A DNA stretch of 64,000 nt, from the NCBI GenBank assembly GCA_963813435.1, contig CAWEYY010000003.1:1364001-1428000 (forward strand), written 5' to 3'. The notes under the pieces are model-generated. The model saw only the letters and a program-made list of their open reading frames with translations, made no database searches and was not told where the DNA came from. The stretch is from AC-32 sp963813435 (GTDB taxonomy: Bacteria > Actinomycetota > Thermoleophilia > Gaiellales > Gaiellaceae). The position numbers and the translations under genes are program-made. Shown here in pieces: positions 31,832 through 43,288 of this stretch (the stretch's first letter is position 1; the number at the start of each line of letters is the position of its first letter).

Positions 31832-33333
31832 GAGCGTTTGATCCGCAGCCAGTACGACCCGGAATCGGGCCGGACCGCCGAGACCTGGAGCGAGAACCAG
31901 CCGGTCTGCGTCGCGCGGTAGCTCAGCCGCTCGGGATCGCCGACCGGATGCACCGAGCGCGCGGCCCGGAACCAGTCGCTCGTTCCCGCGAGCGAGTCGA
32001 GCCCCGGCCGCCAGAGATTGAGCGAGATGTCGACGTTCGGCGTCGGGCCCGTCACGACGGAGACGCGCTGGCCGCGCTCGAGCCTGATCCGGTAGACGTC
32101 GTTCGGGTCGTCCCAGTAGTCGATCGTGGCGCGGAAGCGCGCCTTCTTGCCACGGACCTTGTGGCCGGTCGAGATGTCGTCGTTGGGCTCGAAGTGGTCC
32201 CGGATGGGCACGCGCTTCGCCCGCAGGGCCCGCACGGACGCGCTGATGTCCAGCTTCCCCCAACCCGACAGGGAATCGCGGCTGCCCGAGCACGCCCCGC
32301 ACCCGTTGGCGGGAGTGGCCGTGGTGGCGGTCCGCTCGATCAGCGTCGAGACCTGGTCCGGGCTCAGCGAGGGCCGCATCGAGAACAGGGTCGCCGCGGC
32401 CGCGCTCACCTGGGGCGCTGAGAACGACGTCCCGGACGCGTGGCGGTACTCCTTCGGGCCGCAGCTCGAGTAGCCCTGCTCGTCGCAGCTCGAGTACTTG
32501 GCGGTCATCGGCCGCGGGAACAGCGAGAGCATGTCCTCGCCCGGCGCGACCACGTCGACGTAAACCTCGTCACGGTTCGAGAACGAGGAGACGTCGCCGT
32601 TGCGGTCGTACGACCCCACGCCGAGGACGTGCGGCAGCGCGGCCGGAAAGCTCGCGTAGCGCCACGGCTTGGTCGGCGCATACGTGCTGTTGCCGACCGC
32701 GGCCACGACGAGCGCGCCGTGGGCGGTGGCGAAGTTCACCGCGCGCTGCTCGATCCGGGAGAAGCCGGTGTTGCCCGGGTCCTCCGGGTCGCGGACGCTG
32801 CCGAGGCTGACGTTGATCACCCTCGCCCCGCGCTTCACCGCCCATCTGATCGCGCGGGCCTCGGCCTTCGGGGAGACGGTCCCGTCGTCGTCCCGGACGA
32901 CCTTCGCGACGAGCAGCCGCGCGGACGGGGCGAGGCCCGCAATCCCGCGGCCGTTGTCGACCGTAGCCGCGATCTCGCCGGCCACGAAGGTGCCGTGGCC
33001 CTCGATGTCCACGTACGACCCACCGACGAAGCTCCGGGCAAGCGCCACGCGGCCCTGCAGCTCGGGGTGAGAGAGCTCGATCCCGGAGTCGATCACCGCG
33101 ACACGCACCGGGCGCAACGCCGAGAGCACGTTGAACGCCTCGAAGGCGCGGTCCTGGTCGACGTACCACTGCTTGGGAAGCAGCGGGTCGTTCGGGCTGA
33201 ACGAGGCCTGCGCCGCGACCGGGACTCCGAGCGCCAGCGCCGCCGCGCCCGCGGACACAACGGCCGCACGGGCAAAGCCCGCACGGCCTCTCAGGTCGGC
33301 GTCGCAAGCGAGCGCCTTGAGCCAGCGCTTCAC
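31828..33333 (-). CDS. Secreted subtilisin-like serine protease (S8) with repeat-encoded N-terminus
   Basis: 501 residues from the GTG at 33333, which overlaps the stop of the SpoIID gene. Catalytic triad: Asp82 (AVIDSGIELSHPEL), His113 (EGHGTFVAGEIA) and Ser303 (SGTSFSAPQVSAA), with oxyanion Asn215 (AAVGNS). A C-terminal beta-rich pre-peptidase-like domain starts near FEPNDDISTGHK. The first ~25 residues (KALACDADLRGRAGFARAAV) are encoded by repeat A4; the hydrophobic stretch SAGAAALALGVPVAAQA follows and ends in a likely signal-peptidase site. A GTG just after the repeat is another possible start. Confidence 0.9.
   Translation of the reverse strand: MKRWLKALACDADLRGRAGFARAAVVSAGAAALALGVPVAAQASFSPNDPLLPKQWYVDQDRAFEAFNVLSALRPVRVAVIDSGIELSHPELQGRVALARSFVGGSYVDIEGHGTFVAGEIAATVDNGRGIAGLAPSARLLVAKVVRDDDGTVSPKAEARAIRWAVKRGARVINVSLGSVRDPEDPGNTGFSRIEQRAVNFATAHGALVVAAVGNSTYAPTKPWRYASFPAALPHVLGVGSYDRNGDVSSFSNRDEVYVDVVAPGEDMLSLFPRPMTAKYSSCDEQGYSSCGPKEYRHASGTSFSAPQVSAAAATLFSMRPSLSPDQVSTLIERTATTATPANGCGACSGSRDSLSGWGKLDISASVRALRAKRVPIRDHFEPNDDISTGHKVRGKKARFRATIDYWDDPNDVYRIRLERGQRVSVVTGPTPNVDISLNLWRPGLDSLAGTSDWFRAARSVHPVGDPERLSYRATQTGWFSLQVSAVRPDSGSYWLRIKRS
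33259..33318 (+). repeat. Twin-hairpin repeat, version A (copy A4), inside the subtilase gene
   Basis: AACGGCCGCACGGGCAAAGC, then CCGCACGGCCTCTCAGGTCG and GCGTCGCAAGCGAGCGCC. Hairpin 1 is ACGGGCAAAGCCCGC and hairpin 2 surrounds CGCAAGCG. Read on the minus strand it encodes part of the signal region of the subtilase. Confidence 0.75.
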
Positions 33334-34985
33334 GGCGTCACCGTCATCGTGCCGGAGAGACCGATCGCGAACCCGTGGCCGAGGGCGACCCGGGCGCGGT
33401 AGCTGCCGGGCGTCAGGTTGACGGACGCGGCGAACGCACCCTGCGCGTCGGTCGTCGTGCTGGAGACGGTCTCCCAGCCGGACGCGCCGAGCCGCTGCAC
33501 CTGAACGGTCGCGCCTGTCATCGCCGGGCGGGCCGTGCCGGTGACCGACACCGCGTCGGCTCCCGCGGCGAGCTGCACGAGCGGCGCCACGGCCACGCGG
33601 ACGACCCCACTCCGGAAGCCGCCGCTCTGGAGCCGGTAGTCGGTCGTGACCTTCGGCGCGACGCGCGGGCCGAGCACACCGCTCTTCGCCACGAGCGGAC
33701 CGACGAGCTTCCACTTCCCGCCGTAGACGCGCGACTCGAGTGTGATCTTGCGCACGCCCCGCGCGGTCCCCGCAAGCTTGAGCTTGGAGCCGTAGACGAT
33801 CGCGCCGGTCGGGTTGGTCAGGCTCAGGAGCCCGAGGCGGAACCACGTCGAGCGCAGGCCCAGCACCGAACGCACCGACGAGCCCTTGACGGTTTTCGTG
33901 CCCTTCGTCCCCGTGAACGTCAGTGTCCGAACGCGGCCGGACAAGCTCACATTGGCGCGGTAGTCGACGATGCTCCCGGGAACGCCCAGCCGCTTCGCCA
34001 GCTTCGACGCACCGAACCGGAGCGGCCCCCAGTTGTGGTACGGCGAGAGCGTGTCGTAGGGGTCCTTGACCGAGACCAGGTACGGGACCGGGTCGGACGT
34101 CGGCCACACGTCCTGCACGTTGGCCGTCTTGCCGCCCGAGCTCGACGAGAAGTAGGTCACGGCCGGTTGGTCGTCAAAGAGGACAACCTGGCCCGCGGTC
34201 TCGGTGACGGCGGCCACGGCGCTCGGCGATTCGGCCGCGATTCCACCGTAGACCTGGCTGCGCGTGTCGTTGTAGAGGTCGAAGGTGCCTGATGTCTTCC
34301 GTTGGGCAAGCGCGAACGTGCGAGCGGCCACGGCTTGCGCGGCGAGCGCCTCGGCCGGCCAGCGGTCGGGCATTTCCGACCCGACGACGCCGCGGAGGTA
34401 CGCCTCGAGCCCAACGATGTTCACGATCTGGAGAGCGGAGCCGACGACCTGGAGGCGCAGCGATCCGCGATAGCCGCGGCCCCCGAGGGAGAGCGGTTCG
34501 CTCCCGGGCGTGAACACGAGCGGGCCTGGAAGCGCCGACAATGCATTGGCCGAGGACAGTCGCACCTTCAGCCCCGGCCCGATTCGCTGTACGCCGGCCG
34601 TGAGCTTGTGGCTCTTGCCCGCCCCGTCCACGACTGTGTAAGCCGAGCGCGACGAGATCACCGCACGCTTCGCGCCGGCCGCAAGCAGCACGCGTACCTT
34701 CTTGACGGGCGCGTCGCCGAGCGTCGTCCCCGGGTAGTAGTGCGCGACGATCTTGTCCCAGCTCCAGCCGTGCAGCGCGTAGCCATAGGCGCCGTACTGC
34801 GCGAGCCCGACGCCGTGGCCCCAGCCGTGGCCGCTGACGAAGACGACCGGCAACGGCTGCGCGCGGGCCGCCTGAACCGCGCGCGGACCGGTCCCACCGG
34901 GCCGTGTCGAGACGTGCTGGACCGGGGCACTCACGGAAGTGAGCCCCAGTGCGGCGAGAAAGGCTGCTGCGACTTTGCTGAGCAT
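33330..34985 (-). CDS. SpoIID/LytB-domain secreted protein
   Basis: 551 residues from the ATG at 34985 (signal peptide MLSKVAAAFLAALGLTSVSA). SpoIID signatures are GHGWGHGVGLAQYGAYGYA near residue 55-72, LRGVVGSEMPDRWPAEAL, AQAVAARTFALA, YNDTRSQVYGG and TYFSSSSGGKT. SpoIID enzymes are lytic transglycosylases acting on denuded glycan strands; homologues outside spore formers act in cell-wall turnover. The C-terminal third looks like two Ig-like beta domains. The GHGWGHG block seen first is the conserved pair of His sites. Translationally coupled to the subtilase (GTGA). Confidence 0.88.
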   Translation of the reverse strand: MLSKVAAAFLAALGLTSVSAPVQHVSTRPGGTGPRAVQAARAQPLPVVFVSGHGWGHGVGLAQYGAYGYALHGWSWDKIVAHYYPGTTLGDAPVKKVRVLLAAGAKRAVISSRSAYTVVDGAGKSHKLTAGVQRIGPGLKVRLSSANALSALPGPLVFTPGSEPLSLGGRGYRGSLRLQVVGSALQIVNIVGLEAYLRGVVGSEMPDRWPAEALAAQAVAARTFALAQRKTSGTFDLYNDTRSQVYGGIAAESPSAVAAVTETAGQVVLFDDQPAVTYFSSSSGGKTANVQDVWPTSDPVPYLVSVKDPYDTLSPYHNWGPLRFGASKLAKRLGVPGSIVDYRANVSLSGRVRTLTFTGTKGTKTVKGSSVRSVLGLRSTWFRLGLLSLTNPTGAIVYGSKLKLAGTARGVRKITLESRVYGGKWKLVGPLVAKSGVLGPRVAPKVTTDYRLQSGGFRSGVVRVAVAPLVQLAAGADAVSVTGTARPAMTGATVQVQRLGASGWETVSSTTTDAQGAFAASVNLTPGSYRARVALGHGFAIGLSGTMTVTP

Positions 34986-35119
34986 CGGCCTAGGCCTGAG
35001 CCTGGAGGACGCGTACCGGCCCGGTTGGCCGGCCGCAGCCAGGCTCTGAGGGTAGCGCACTCATGTGCGGAATTCCTCGTTTCTTTACAGATCGCCCATC
35101 ACTCCGCATGATCTGGCGG

Positions 35120-36118
35120 ATGAGGGTTCTCGTCACAGGGGCCGCGGGCTTCATCGGCTCGAACTTCGTCCGCTACTGGCTGGAACGGCGGCCGGACGAC
35201 CACGTCGTCGCGTACGACCTGCTCACGTACGCGGGAAACCGCGAGAGCCTGGCCGACGTCGACGACCGGATCGTCTTCGTCCAGGGGGACATCGCCGACT
35301 TCGAGCTCGCCGAGAAGACGCTGCGCGACGAGGAGATCGGCGTGATCGTCAACTTCGCCGCCGAGTCCCACAACTCGCTGGCCGTCGTCGACCCGGGCCG
35401 GTTCTTCCAGACGAACGTGATCGGGACGCAGACCCTGCTCGAGGCGGCGCGGCGCTGCGAGGTCGAGCGCTTCCACCACGTCTCGACCTGCGAGGTCTAC
35501 GGCGACCTCCCGCTCGACTCGGACGAGGCGTTCACCGAGGACTCGCCGTACCAGCCGCGCACGCCGTACAACGCGTCGAAGGCAGGCGCCGACCACGCCG
35601 TCCGCGCCTACTTCAAGACCTACGGCCTGCCGGTCACGATCACCAACTGCGCGAACAACTACGGGCCGTACCAGTTCCCGGAGAAGGTGATCCCGCTCTT
35701 CGTCTCCAACGCGGTCGACGACAAGCCGCTGCCGCTCTACGCCTCGACGCAGAACCGGCGCGAGTGGCTGCACGTTCTCGACCACTGCCGCGCGATCGAG
35801 CTCGTCCTCGACCGCGGCGAGCCCGGCGAGACCTACAACGTCGGCTCGGGGGTCGAGCAGTCGATCGAGCAGATCGCGAACGCCGTGCTCGAGCTGACCG
35901 GCAAGCCCGCGACGCTGAAGACGATCGTCCCCGACCGGCCGGGCCACGACCGGCGCTACCTGCTCGACTCGACGCGGATCCGCCAGCGGCTCGGTTGGCG
36001 CGACGAGATCGCCTGGGAAGACGGCATCGCGCAGACCGTCCAGTGGTACGTCGACAACCGCGACTGGTGGGAGCCGCTCCGCGAGCGGGCTCCGGTCGAC
36101 GAAGCGGCCTGGCGCTAG
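35120..36118 (+). CDS. rmlB: dTDP-glucose 4,6-dehydratase
   Basis: Second step of dTDP-L-rhamnose synthesis. 332 residues from the ATG at 35120. Nucleotide motif TGAAGFIGSNF at 7-17, HVSTCEVYGDLP with the catalytic Thr/Asp/Glu region, TPYNASKAGAD with Tyr-x-x-x-Lys, and NNYGPYQFPEKVIPLF. In-frame ATGs at 35108 and 35063 are possible but give an untypical N-terminus. The gene is convergent with rmlD, ending 4 bp inside it. Confidence 0.94.
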   Translation: MRVLVTGAAGFIGSNFVRYWLERRPDDHVVAYDLLTYAGNRESLADVDDRIVFVQGDIADFELAEKTLRDEEIGVIVNFAAESHNSLAVVDPGRFFQTNVIGTQTLLEAARRCEVERFHHVSTCEVYGDLPLDSDEAFTEDSPYQPRTPYNASKAGADHAVRAYFKTYGLPVTITNCANNYGPYQFPEKVIPLFVSNAVDDKPLPLYASTQNRREWLHVLDHCRAIELVLDRGEPGETYNVGSGVEQSIEQIANAVLELTGKPATLKTIVPDRPGHDRRYLLDSTRIRQRLGWRDEIAWEDGIAQTVQWYVDNRDWWEPLRERAPVDEAAWR

Positions 36119-36879
36119 AGGCGCGAAAGACAGGACCGCAGGCCTTCGCGCCAGTGGGGTAATCGAGGGGCTCCCTCGCGCTCGCTGCGCAGAACGGAGT
36201 ACGCGGGGCGAGGCGCGGGGCGGCCGAGCTCCTCGGTCGTGATCTCGCGCACGTCGCAGTCCAGCCCCGCCTCGTCGAAGATCGCGCGGGCGAACTCGGC
36301 CCACGAACATTCGCCCTCGGCCGCCACGTGCCAGACGCCGCCCGACAGCTCGAGCAGCTCCCGCGTCGCCTCCGCAAGGTGCCCCACGTACGTCGGGCAG
36401 CCGACCTGGTCCGCGACGACGCTCACCTCCTCGCGCTCCTGCCCGAGCGCGAGCATCGTGCGGACGAAGTTCTTGCCCGTCCAGCCGAAGAGCCACGAGC
36501 TACGGATGATCCAGCCTTCGCGCACCTCGCGCTCGCCGTCGAGCTTCGTCCGGGCGTAGACGCCGAGCGGGTTCGGCTCGTCGGACTCGACGTACGGCTC
36601 GCCTTTACGCCCGTCGAAGACGTAGTCCGTCGAGTAGTAGACGACGGGCGCGCCGAGAGCGACGACGTTCCGCGTCCCGACGACGTTCACGGCCTCCGCT
36701 CCGGTCGGATCGGCCTCGGCACCGTCGACGTCCGTCCAGGCCGCCACGTGCAGCACGAGATCGGTCTCGACGTCCATCGGCCACGTCACGTCGAGCTCGT
36801 CGCGGGTCCGTGCATCGGCGTCCGGGAAGACCTCGCGCAGCGCCACCCCGAGCTGCCCGCCCGCGCCGGTTATGAGCAC
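36115..36879 (-). CDS. rmlD: dTDP-4-dehydrorhamnose reductase
   Basis: Last step of dTDP-L-rhamnose synthesis. 254 residues, slightly short for the family. LITGAGGQLGVAL (2-14), HVAAWTDVDGAE, YYSTDYVFDGRKGEPYVE, VYARTKLDGE (Tyr-x-x-x-Lys) and RSSWLFG are the diagnostic blocks. GTG start inside the end of rmlC (10 bp overlap). The gene order on the minus strand is rmlA-rmlC-rmlD. Confidence 0.94.
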   Translation of the reverse strand: MLITGAGGQLGVALREVFPDADARTRDELDVTWPMDVETDLVLHVAAWTDVDGAEADPTGAEAVNVVGTRNVVALGAPVVYYSTDYVFDGRKGEPYVESDEPNPLGVYARTKLDGEREVREGWIIRSSWLFGWTGKNFVRTMLALGQEREEVSVVADQVGCPTYVGHLAEATRELLELSGGVWHVAAEGECSWAEFARAIFDEAGLDCDVREITTEELGRPAPRPAYSVLRSEREGAPRLPHWREGLRSCLSRL

Positions 36880-37337
36880 GCGGCGAGGTCGCGCTCGGAG
36901 AGGATCGGCGACTCCGTGCTCCAGAGGTGCTTCACGCGCGGGTCGGCCCAGCAGAGCCCGTACTCGTCCGGCTCGTCCGGGTCGTACTCCTCGGTCACGT
37001 GGTAGAGGAACAGGCAGTCCGTGAGCGCCTCGTAGCCGTGCGCGTGGTGGCCGGGGACGTAGACGGCGACCGGGTTCTCGTCACCGATGTCCTCGGTGAA
37101 CGCCTCGCCCGACTCACGGTCGAGTATGACCACGCGAACCATTCCGCGCACGCACGCGAAGAGGTCGTCCTGCCCGCGCTCGTGGTAGTGGAGGCCACGG
37201 ATCACGCCCTGCCGCGAGAAGACGAGGTTCGACTGGCGCACCTCTTTCGGCAGGCCGGAAGAGCGCATCAGCTCCGAGAACCAGCCGCGCTCGTCCTCGA
37301 AGCGCTTCAGCGGGATCACTCGGACGCCGTCGACCAT
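36870..37337 (-). CDS. rmlC: dTDP-4-dehydrorhamnose 3,5-epimerase family protein
   Basis: 155 residues of the RmlC cupin family. VRVIPLKRFEDERGWFSELM opens the family domain, and QGVIRGLHYHERGQDDLFAC carries the conserved catalytic His region; PGHHAHGYEALTDCLFLYH closes the barrel. It is shorter than the usual ~180-residue RmlC, but the core is complete. Overlaps rmlA by 22 bp and rmlD by 10 bp. Confidence 0.9.
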   Translation of the reverse strand: MVDGVRVIPLKRFEDERGWFSELMRSSGLPKEVRQSNLVFSRQGVIRGLHYHERGQDDLFACVRGMVRVVILDRESGEAFTEDIGDENPVAVYVPGHHAHGYEALTDCLFLYHVTEEYDPDEPDEYGLCWADPRVKHLWSTESPILSERDLAACS

Positions 37338-38092
37338 GCCTCGTCCTTGTTGGCGCCGTTGGCGCGCACGAAGTCGTTGACCTCGTAGTACGCGTCGATC
37401 GACTCGCCCGCGTCGCCCCAGAAGCCGTCGAGCACGTCGTACTCCATCTGGCCCTCGCCGACGTACCAGTTGTTCACGTCCGTGATCTCGAGCTCGCCAC
37501 GACCCGACGGCTCGAGCGTCGGCAGCACGTCCCAGACCTGCTCGTCGTAGAAGTAGATCCCGGTGACGGCGTACTCGCTGGGCGGGTCGGCCGGCTTCTC
37601 GACGATCCGGACGACGCGCTCGCCGTCGAGTTCGGCGACGCCGAGGTGGCGCAGGTGCTCGGGCTCGTCCAGGTGCGCGAGCAGGATCCGCCCGCCGCGC
37701 TCCTGGGCGCGGAAGTTCTCGACCGCGGGAGCGAGCGACCGCTCCACGACGTTGTCGGCGAGCATGACCACGATCCGGTCGCCGCGCCCGAAGCGCTCAG
37801 CGAGGCCAAGCGCCTCCGCGATCCCGCCCGGCCGGTCCTGGTACGCGTAGAAGAGCCGGTCGATGCCGTACTCGTGCCCGTTTCCGAGCAGCCGGAAGAA
37901 CTCGCCCGCATGCGTTCCCCCGGTGACGAGCATCAGCTCGGTGACACCGGCATTGACGAGCGCCTCGATCGCGTACGTGACCATCGGCCGGTCGTAGATC
38001 GGCAGCAGGTGTTTGTTGGTGATCCGCGTCAGCGGGTGCAGCCGAGTGCCGCTCCCACCGGCCAGGATCACGCCTTTGAGCGACCGTTCCAT
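37316..38092 (-). CDS. rmlA: Glucose-1-phosphate thymidylyltransferase
   Basis: Makes dTDP-glucose from dTTP and glucose-1-phosphate. 258 residues (short form). GVILAGGSGTRLHPLTRITN (7-26) is the nucleotidyltransferase signature, and LLPIYDRPMVTYAIE, GRGELEITDVNNWYV and VEKPADPPSEYAVTGIYFYD match the thymidylyltransferase group. TAGCAT (38102-38107) lies 9 nt before the ATG, so rmlA-rmlC-rmlD is one leaderless operon. Confidence 0.94.
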   Translation of the reverse strand: MERSLKGVILAGGSGTRLHPLTRITNKHLLPIYDRPMVTYAIEALVNAGVTELMLVTGGTHAGEFFRLLGNGHEYGIDRLFYAYQDRPGGIAEALGLAERFGRGDRIVVMLADNVVERSLAPAVENFRAQERGGRILLAHLDEPEHLRHLGVAELDGERVVRIVEKPADPPSEYAVTGIYFYDEQVWDVLPTLEPSGRGELEITDVNNWYVGEGQMEYDVLDGFWGDAGESIDAYYEVNDFVRANGANKDEAWSTASE

Positions 38093-38101
38093 CGGGCGGA
38101 G

Positions 38102-38107
38102 ATGCTA
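38102..38107 (-). promoter_or_regulatory. Putative -10 box (TAGCAT) of the rmlACD operon
   Basis: TAGCAT, 9 nt before the rmlA ATG, no Shine-Dalgarno. Confidence 0.4.
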
Positions 38108-38113
38108 CGAGGT

Positions 38114-40291
38114 CTAGCGTCCGGCCGGGCGGAGCGCGGGCTTTCGCGCGGGCTCGAGCGGCGACGGCCGGACACGCATGACCCGGGCCATGCGCTCGGG
38201 GAGCCACCAGTTCCAGCGGCCGAACAGCGCCATCAGCGAAGGGACGAGCAGCGCACGGACGATCGTCGCGTCCAGGAAGATCGCGACGGCCAGGCCGAAG
38301 CCGAACTCCTGCAGGCCGAGCACGCGACCCGCGATGAACCCGGAGAAGGCGGCGACCATCACGATCGCGGCCGCGGTCACGATGCGCCCGGTGCGTTCGA
38401 GCCCGAGCGCAACGGCGCGGGTGTTGTCCTTGGTCTCGTCCCAGGCCTCGCGCATGCGCGTGACCAGGAAGACCTCGTAGTCCATGGAGAGCCCGAAGAG
38501 CATCGCGAACAGGAAGATCGGGATCCACGCCTCGATCTGCGGGTACTGGTAGAGCCCCCACGCGTCGCTGCCGACGCCCCACTTGAAGACCGCGACGAGG
38601 GCGCCGTAGGCGGCGGCCACCGAGAGCAGGTTCAGGATCACCGCCTTGAGCGGCAGCAGCAGCGAGCGGAAGGCGCGCATCAGCAGCAGGTAGGTCAGCC
38701 CGAGCACGCCGAGCACGAGCCATGGGAAGACGGCGTATGAGCGGTCGATGAAGTCGACGCCCTGCGGTGGCCCACCGCCGGCGAGCACGCGCACGTTCTC
38801 GGGCCAACCGGCCGCCGGGATGATCTTGTCTCTAAGCGTGTGCACGAACTTCTGCGCGGGCTTGTCCCCGTACTCGTGCACGCCCGCGATCACGATCTGC
38901 GCGTACTGGCCGCTCGGGTCGATGAACGGCGGCGCCGGCCGGTAGCGGACGAAGCGCACCTCCGGGTCCTTGCTCACGTCGGTCACGAACGTCTGGATCG
39001 ACTGCTGCACGGCCGGGTCGGCCGCGCCGCCCGGCTTGCCGGTGTCGACGATCACCTGCGTCGGCGAGAGCGCGCCTGCCCCGACCGCGCCCTTGAGGAT
39101 GTCGAAGCCATGCACGGCCTGCGGGTGACGCGGGATCCCCTCGGCCGAGCCCGGCGTCAGCTGGAGCCAGAAGGCCGGAACGGCGAGCAGGAGCATGAAC
39201 GTGGTCCCACCGACCAGGAAGAGCATCGGCCGGCGCATGATCGAGCTCGCCAGACGCTCCCAGTACCCGCGGCTCTCGGCCTGCTTCTTCTTTCGGCCGA
39301 AGACGGGGATCCGCCGCACGCCTCCGCGCCCGTAGATCGAGAGCAGCGCGGGCTGCAGCGTCACCGCCGCAGCGATCGAGACGAGCGGGATGAGGAAGCC
39401 GCCGATGCCCATCGAGCGCATGAACGGCGAGGGCATGAAGAGCAGCAGCGCGAGCCCGATCGCCACCGTCGCCCCCGAGAAGACGACCGCGCGGCCGGCG
39501 GTCTCCATCGTGCGGACGATCGCGTCGTCCTTCGAGCCGTTGCTTTCGACCTCCTCGCGGAAGCGGTAGACGATCAGCAGTGAGTAGTCGATCGCGATCC
39601 CGAGCCCGATCAGCTGGACGAGGTTCGTCACGTAGGTCGCCATCGTGATCTGGTGGGCGAAGCCGTAGACGATCCCGAGCGTTCCCATGATCGTGCAGGC
39701 CGCGAAGAGGAGCGGAATCGTGACGGCCCCCGAGAGCCCGAAGACGAACAGCAGGATCAGGAGCGCGATCGGGATCGCGATCAGGAGCTCGCCCTTCTTC
39801 AGGTCCTCGTTGAAGATCGGGTCGAGGTCGTGCTGGATCGCGGCCTGGCCGGTCACGTACGGCTGGACCCCGTGGCCGTGCGGTAACGCGTTCAGGATCC
39901 TGTCCGTGTAGCCCTTGGCCTTGGCGATGTCGAGCGTCGAGACGATGTCGCCGTAGAGGACGTGGTCGGTGCCCTGGACGAGCGGTCGCGCCTCGCCGCT
40001 CGGGACCAGTTCGGCCGCTTGCGCCATCGCGGCCTGGAGGTGGGCGCGCTGCGCGGGGTCGGAGGCGTCCGGGACAGTGAAGACGACCGTGAACGCGCCG
40101 TCGCTGCGGTCGCCGTAATGCTTCTCGAGAATCGTGCGGGCCCGCTCGGAGTCGGTGCCGGGCATCGTGAACGTGTTCGAGAGGAGGTCCGGGAGCTTGC
40201 TGTTCGCGTAGCCGCCCACGAGCAGGATCACGGCCCAGATTGCGACCACCAGCCACCGATTGCGTACCATCAAACGCGTCCAGCGTTCCAC
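38114..40291 (-). CDS. MMPL/RND-family transporter
   Basis: 725 residues with about 12 predicted membrane helices in two related halves, each with a large extracellular loop. The N-terminal helix is WLVVAIWAVILLVGGY (residues 14-29). The proton-relay Asp-Tyr pairs are visible in GLGIAIDYSLLIVYRFREE and FGLSMDYEVFLVTRMREAW. Related actinobacterial proteins export lipids or drugs; the substrate is unknown here. GTG start with an AAGGAGG site 11 nt upstream, unlike most genes here. The upstream inverted repeats suggest TetR-type control. Confidence 0.9.
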   Translation of the reverse strand: MERWTRLMVRNRWLVVAIWAVILLVGGYANSKLPDLLSNTFTMPGTDSERARTILEKHYGDRSDGAFTVVFTVPDASDPAQRAHLQAAMAQAAELVPSGEARPLVQGTDHVLYGDIVSTLDIAKAKGYTDRILNALPHGHGVQPYVTGQAAIQHDLDPIFNEDLKKGELLIAIPIALLILLFVFGLSGAVTIPLLFAACTIMGTLGIVYGFAHQITMATYVTNLVQLIGLGIAIDYSLLIVYRFREEVESNGSKDDAIVRTMETAGRAVVFSGATVAIGLALLLFMPSPFMRSMGIGGFLIPLVSIAAAVTLQPALLSIYGRGGVRRIPVFGRKKKQAESRGYWERLASSIMRRPMLFLVGGTTFMLLLAVPAFWLQLTPGSAEGIPRHPQAVHGFDILKGAVGAGALSPTQVIVDTGKPGGAADPAVQQSIQTFVTDVSKDPEVRFVRYRPAPPFIDPSGQYAQIVIAGVHEYGDKPAQKFVHTLRDKIIPAAGWPENVRVLAGGGPPQGVDFIDRSYAVFPWLVLGVLGLTYLLLMRAFRSLLLPLKAVILNLLSVAAAYGALVAVFKWGVGSDAWGLYQYPQIEAWIPIFLFAMLFGLSMDYEVFLVTRMREAWDETKDNTRAVALGLERTGRIVTAAAIVMVAAFSGFIAGRVLGLQEFGFGLAVAIFLDATIVRALLVPSLMALFGRWNWWLPERMARVMRVRPSPLEPARKPALRPAGR

Positions 40292-40321
40292 TGCGGCGGC
40301 ACCCTCCTTCGCAGTGCGATA

Positions 40322-40352
40322 GTTAGTCGGCGCTAACCTAGCGTCTGCTAAC
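40322..40352 (-). promoter_or_regulatory. Two inverted repeats, probable TetR-family operator
   Basis: GTTAGTCGGCGCTAAC (40322-40337) is a 5-bp inverted repeat with a 6-nt spacer, and the adjacent CTAGCGTCTGCTAAC (40338-40352) repeats the same half-sites. They lie 31 nt before the MMPL start codon in the expected promoter region. No regulator gene is adjacent. Confidence 0.5.
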
Positions 40353-40414
40353 TTAACACCACGTACAGGGCTGTCAAGGGGGAACGGCCGGCGGCCTCGG
40401 TGCGGCTTTCAAAT

Positions 40415-40848
40415 ATGCGTAAACGAAACGACATCGACCGCCTGCACGACGAGATCCGCGAGCTCGTGGACGACCTGTGGCACGTCCCCCGGTTCCTGAT
40501 CGCCAAGCGCGGCTTCCGCCCGAACGTCGACTGCATCCGCACCGACGACCCGCCTGCGCTGCATGTGCTCGTGGAGCTTCCCGGGGTCGACCCCTCCCAG
40601 ATCAAGGTCGTCGCAGCGGAGCGCGTGCTCGTCGTCGCCGGCGAGCGCTGCCGCCCGCCCGGCGAGGGCCGCTACCAGCAGATGGAACTGGAGTACGGGC
40701 CGTTCGAGCGGCGCATCTCGCTCGATGAGCCCGTGGACACCTCCGCCGCGACCGCCCGCTACGAGCAGGGGATGCTGACGATCGAGCTTCCGATCGTGGC
40801 CACCGCTCCGAAGCAGACGCGCGTCGCGATCGTCGTCGGGACGCTGAA

Positions 40849-40852
<4 letters not shown>
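40415..40852 (+). CDS. Small heat shock protein (Hsp20/alpha-crystallin)
   Basis: 145 residues from the ATG at 40415 (a GTG at 40400 is in frame). N-terminal MRKRNDIDRLHDEIRELVDD, then an alpha-crystallin domain from about residue 38: LHVLVELPGVDPSQIKVVA, RVLVVAGERC, YGPFERRISLDEPVD and EQGMLTIELPI. Holds unfolded proteins under heat stress. Its TGA overlaps the GTG of lon (GTGA), an arrangement that couples a holdase with a protease. No CIRCE or HAIR element was found upstream. Confidence 0.9.
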
Positions 40853-43260
<2,408 letters not shown>

Positions 43261-43288
43261 GCCACGGCGCGCGCCTATGCGGTAGAAC

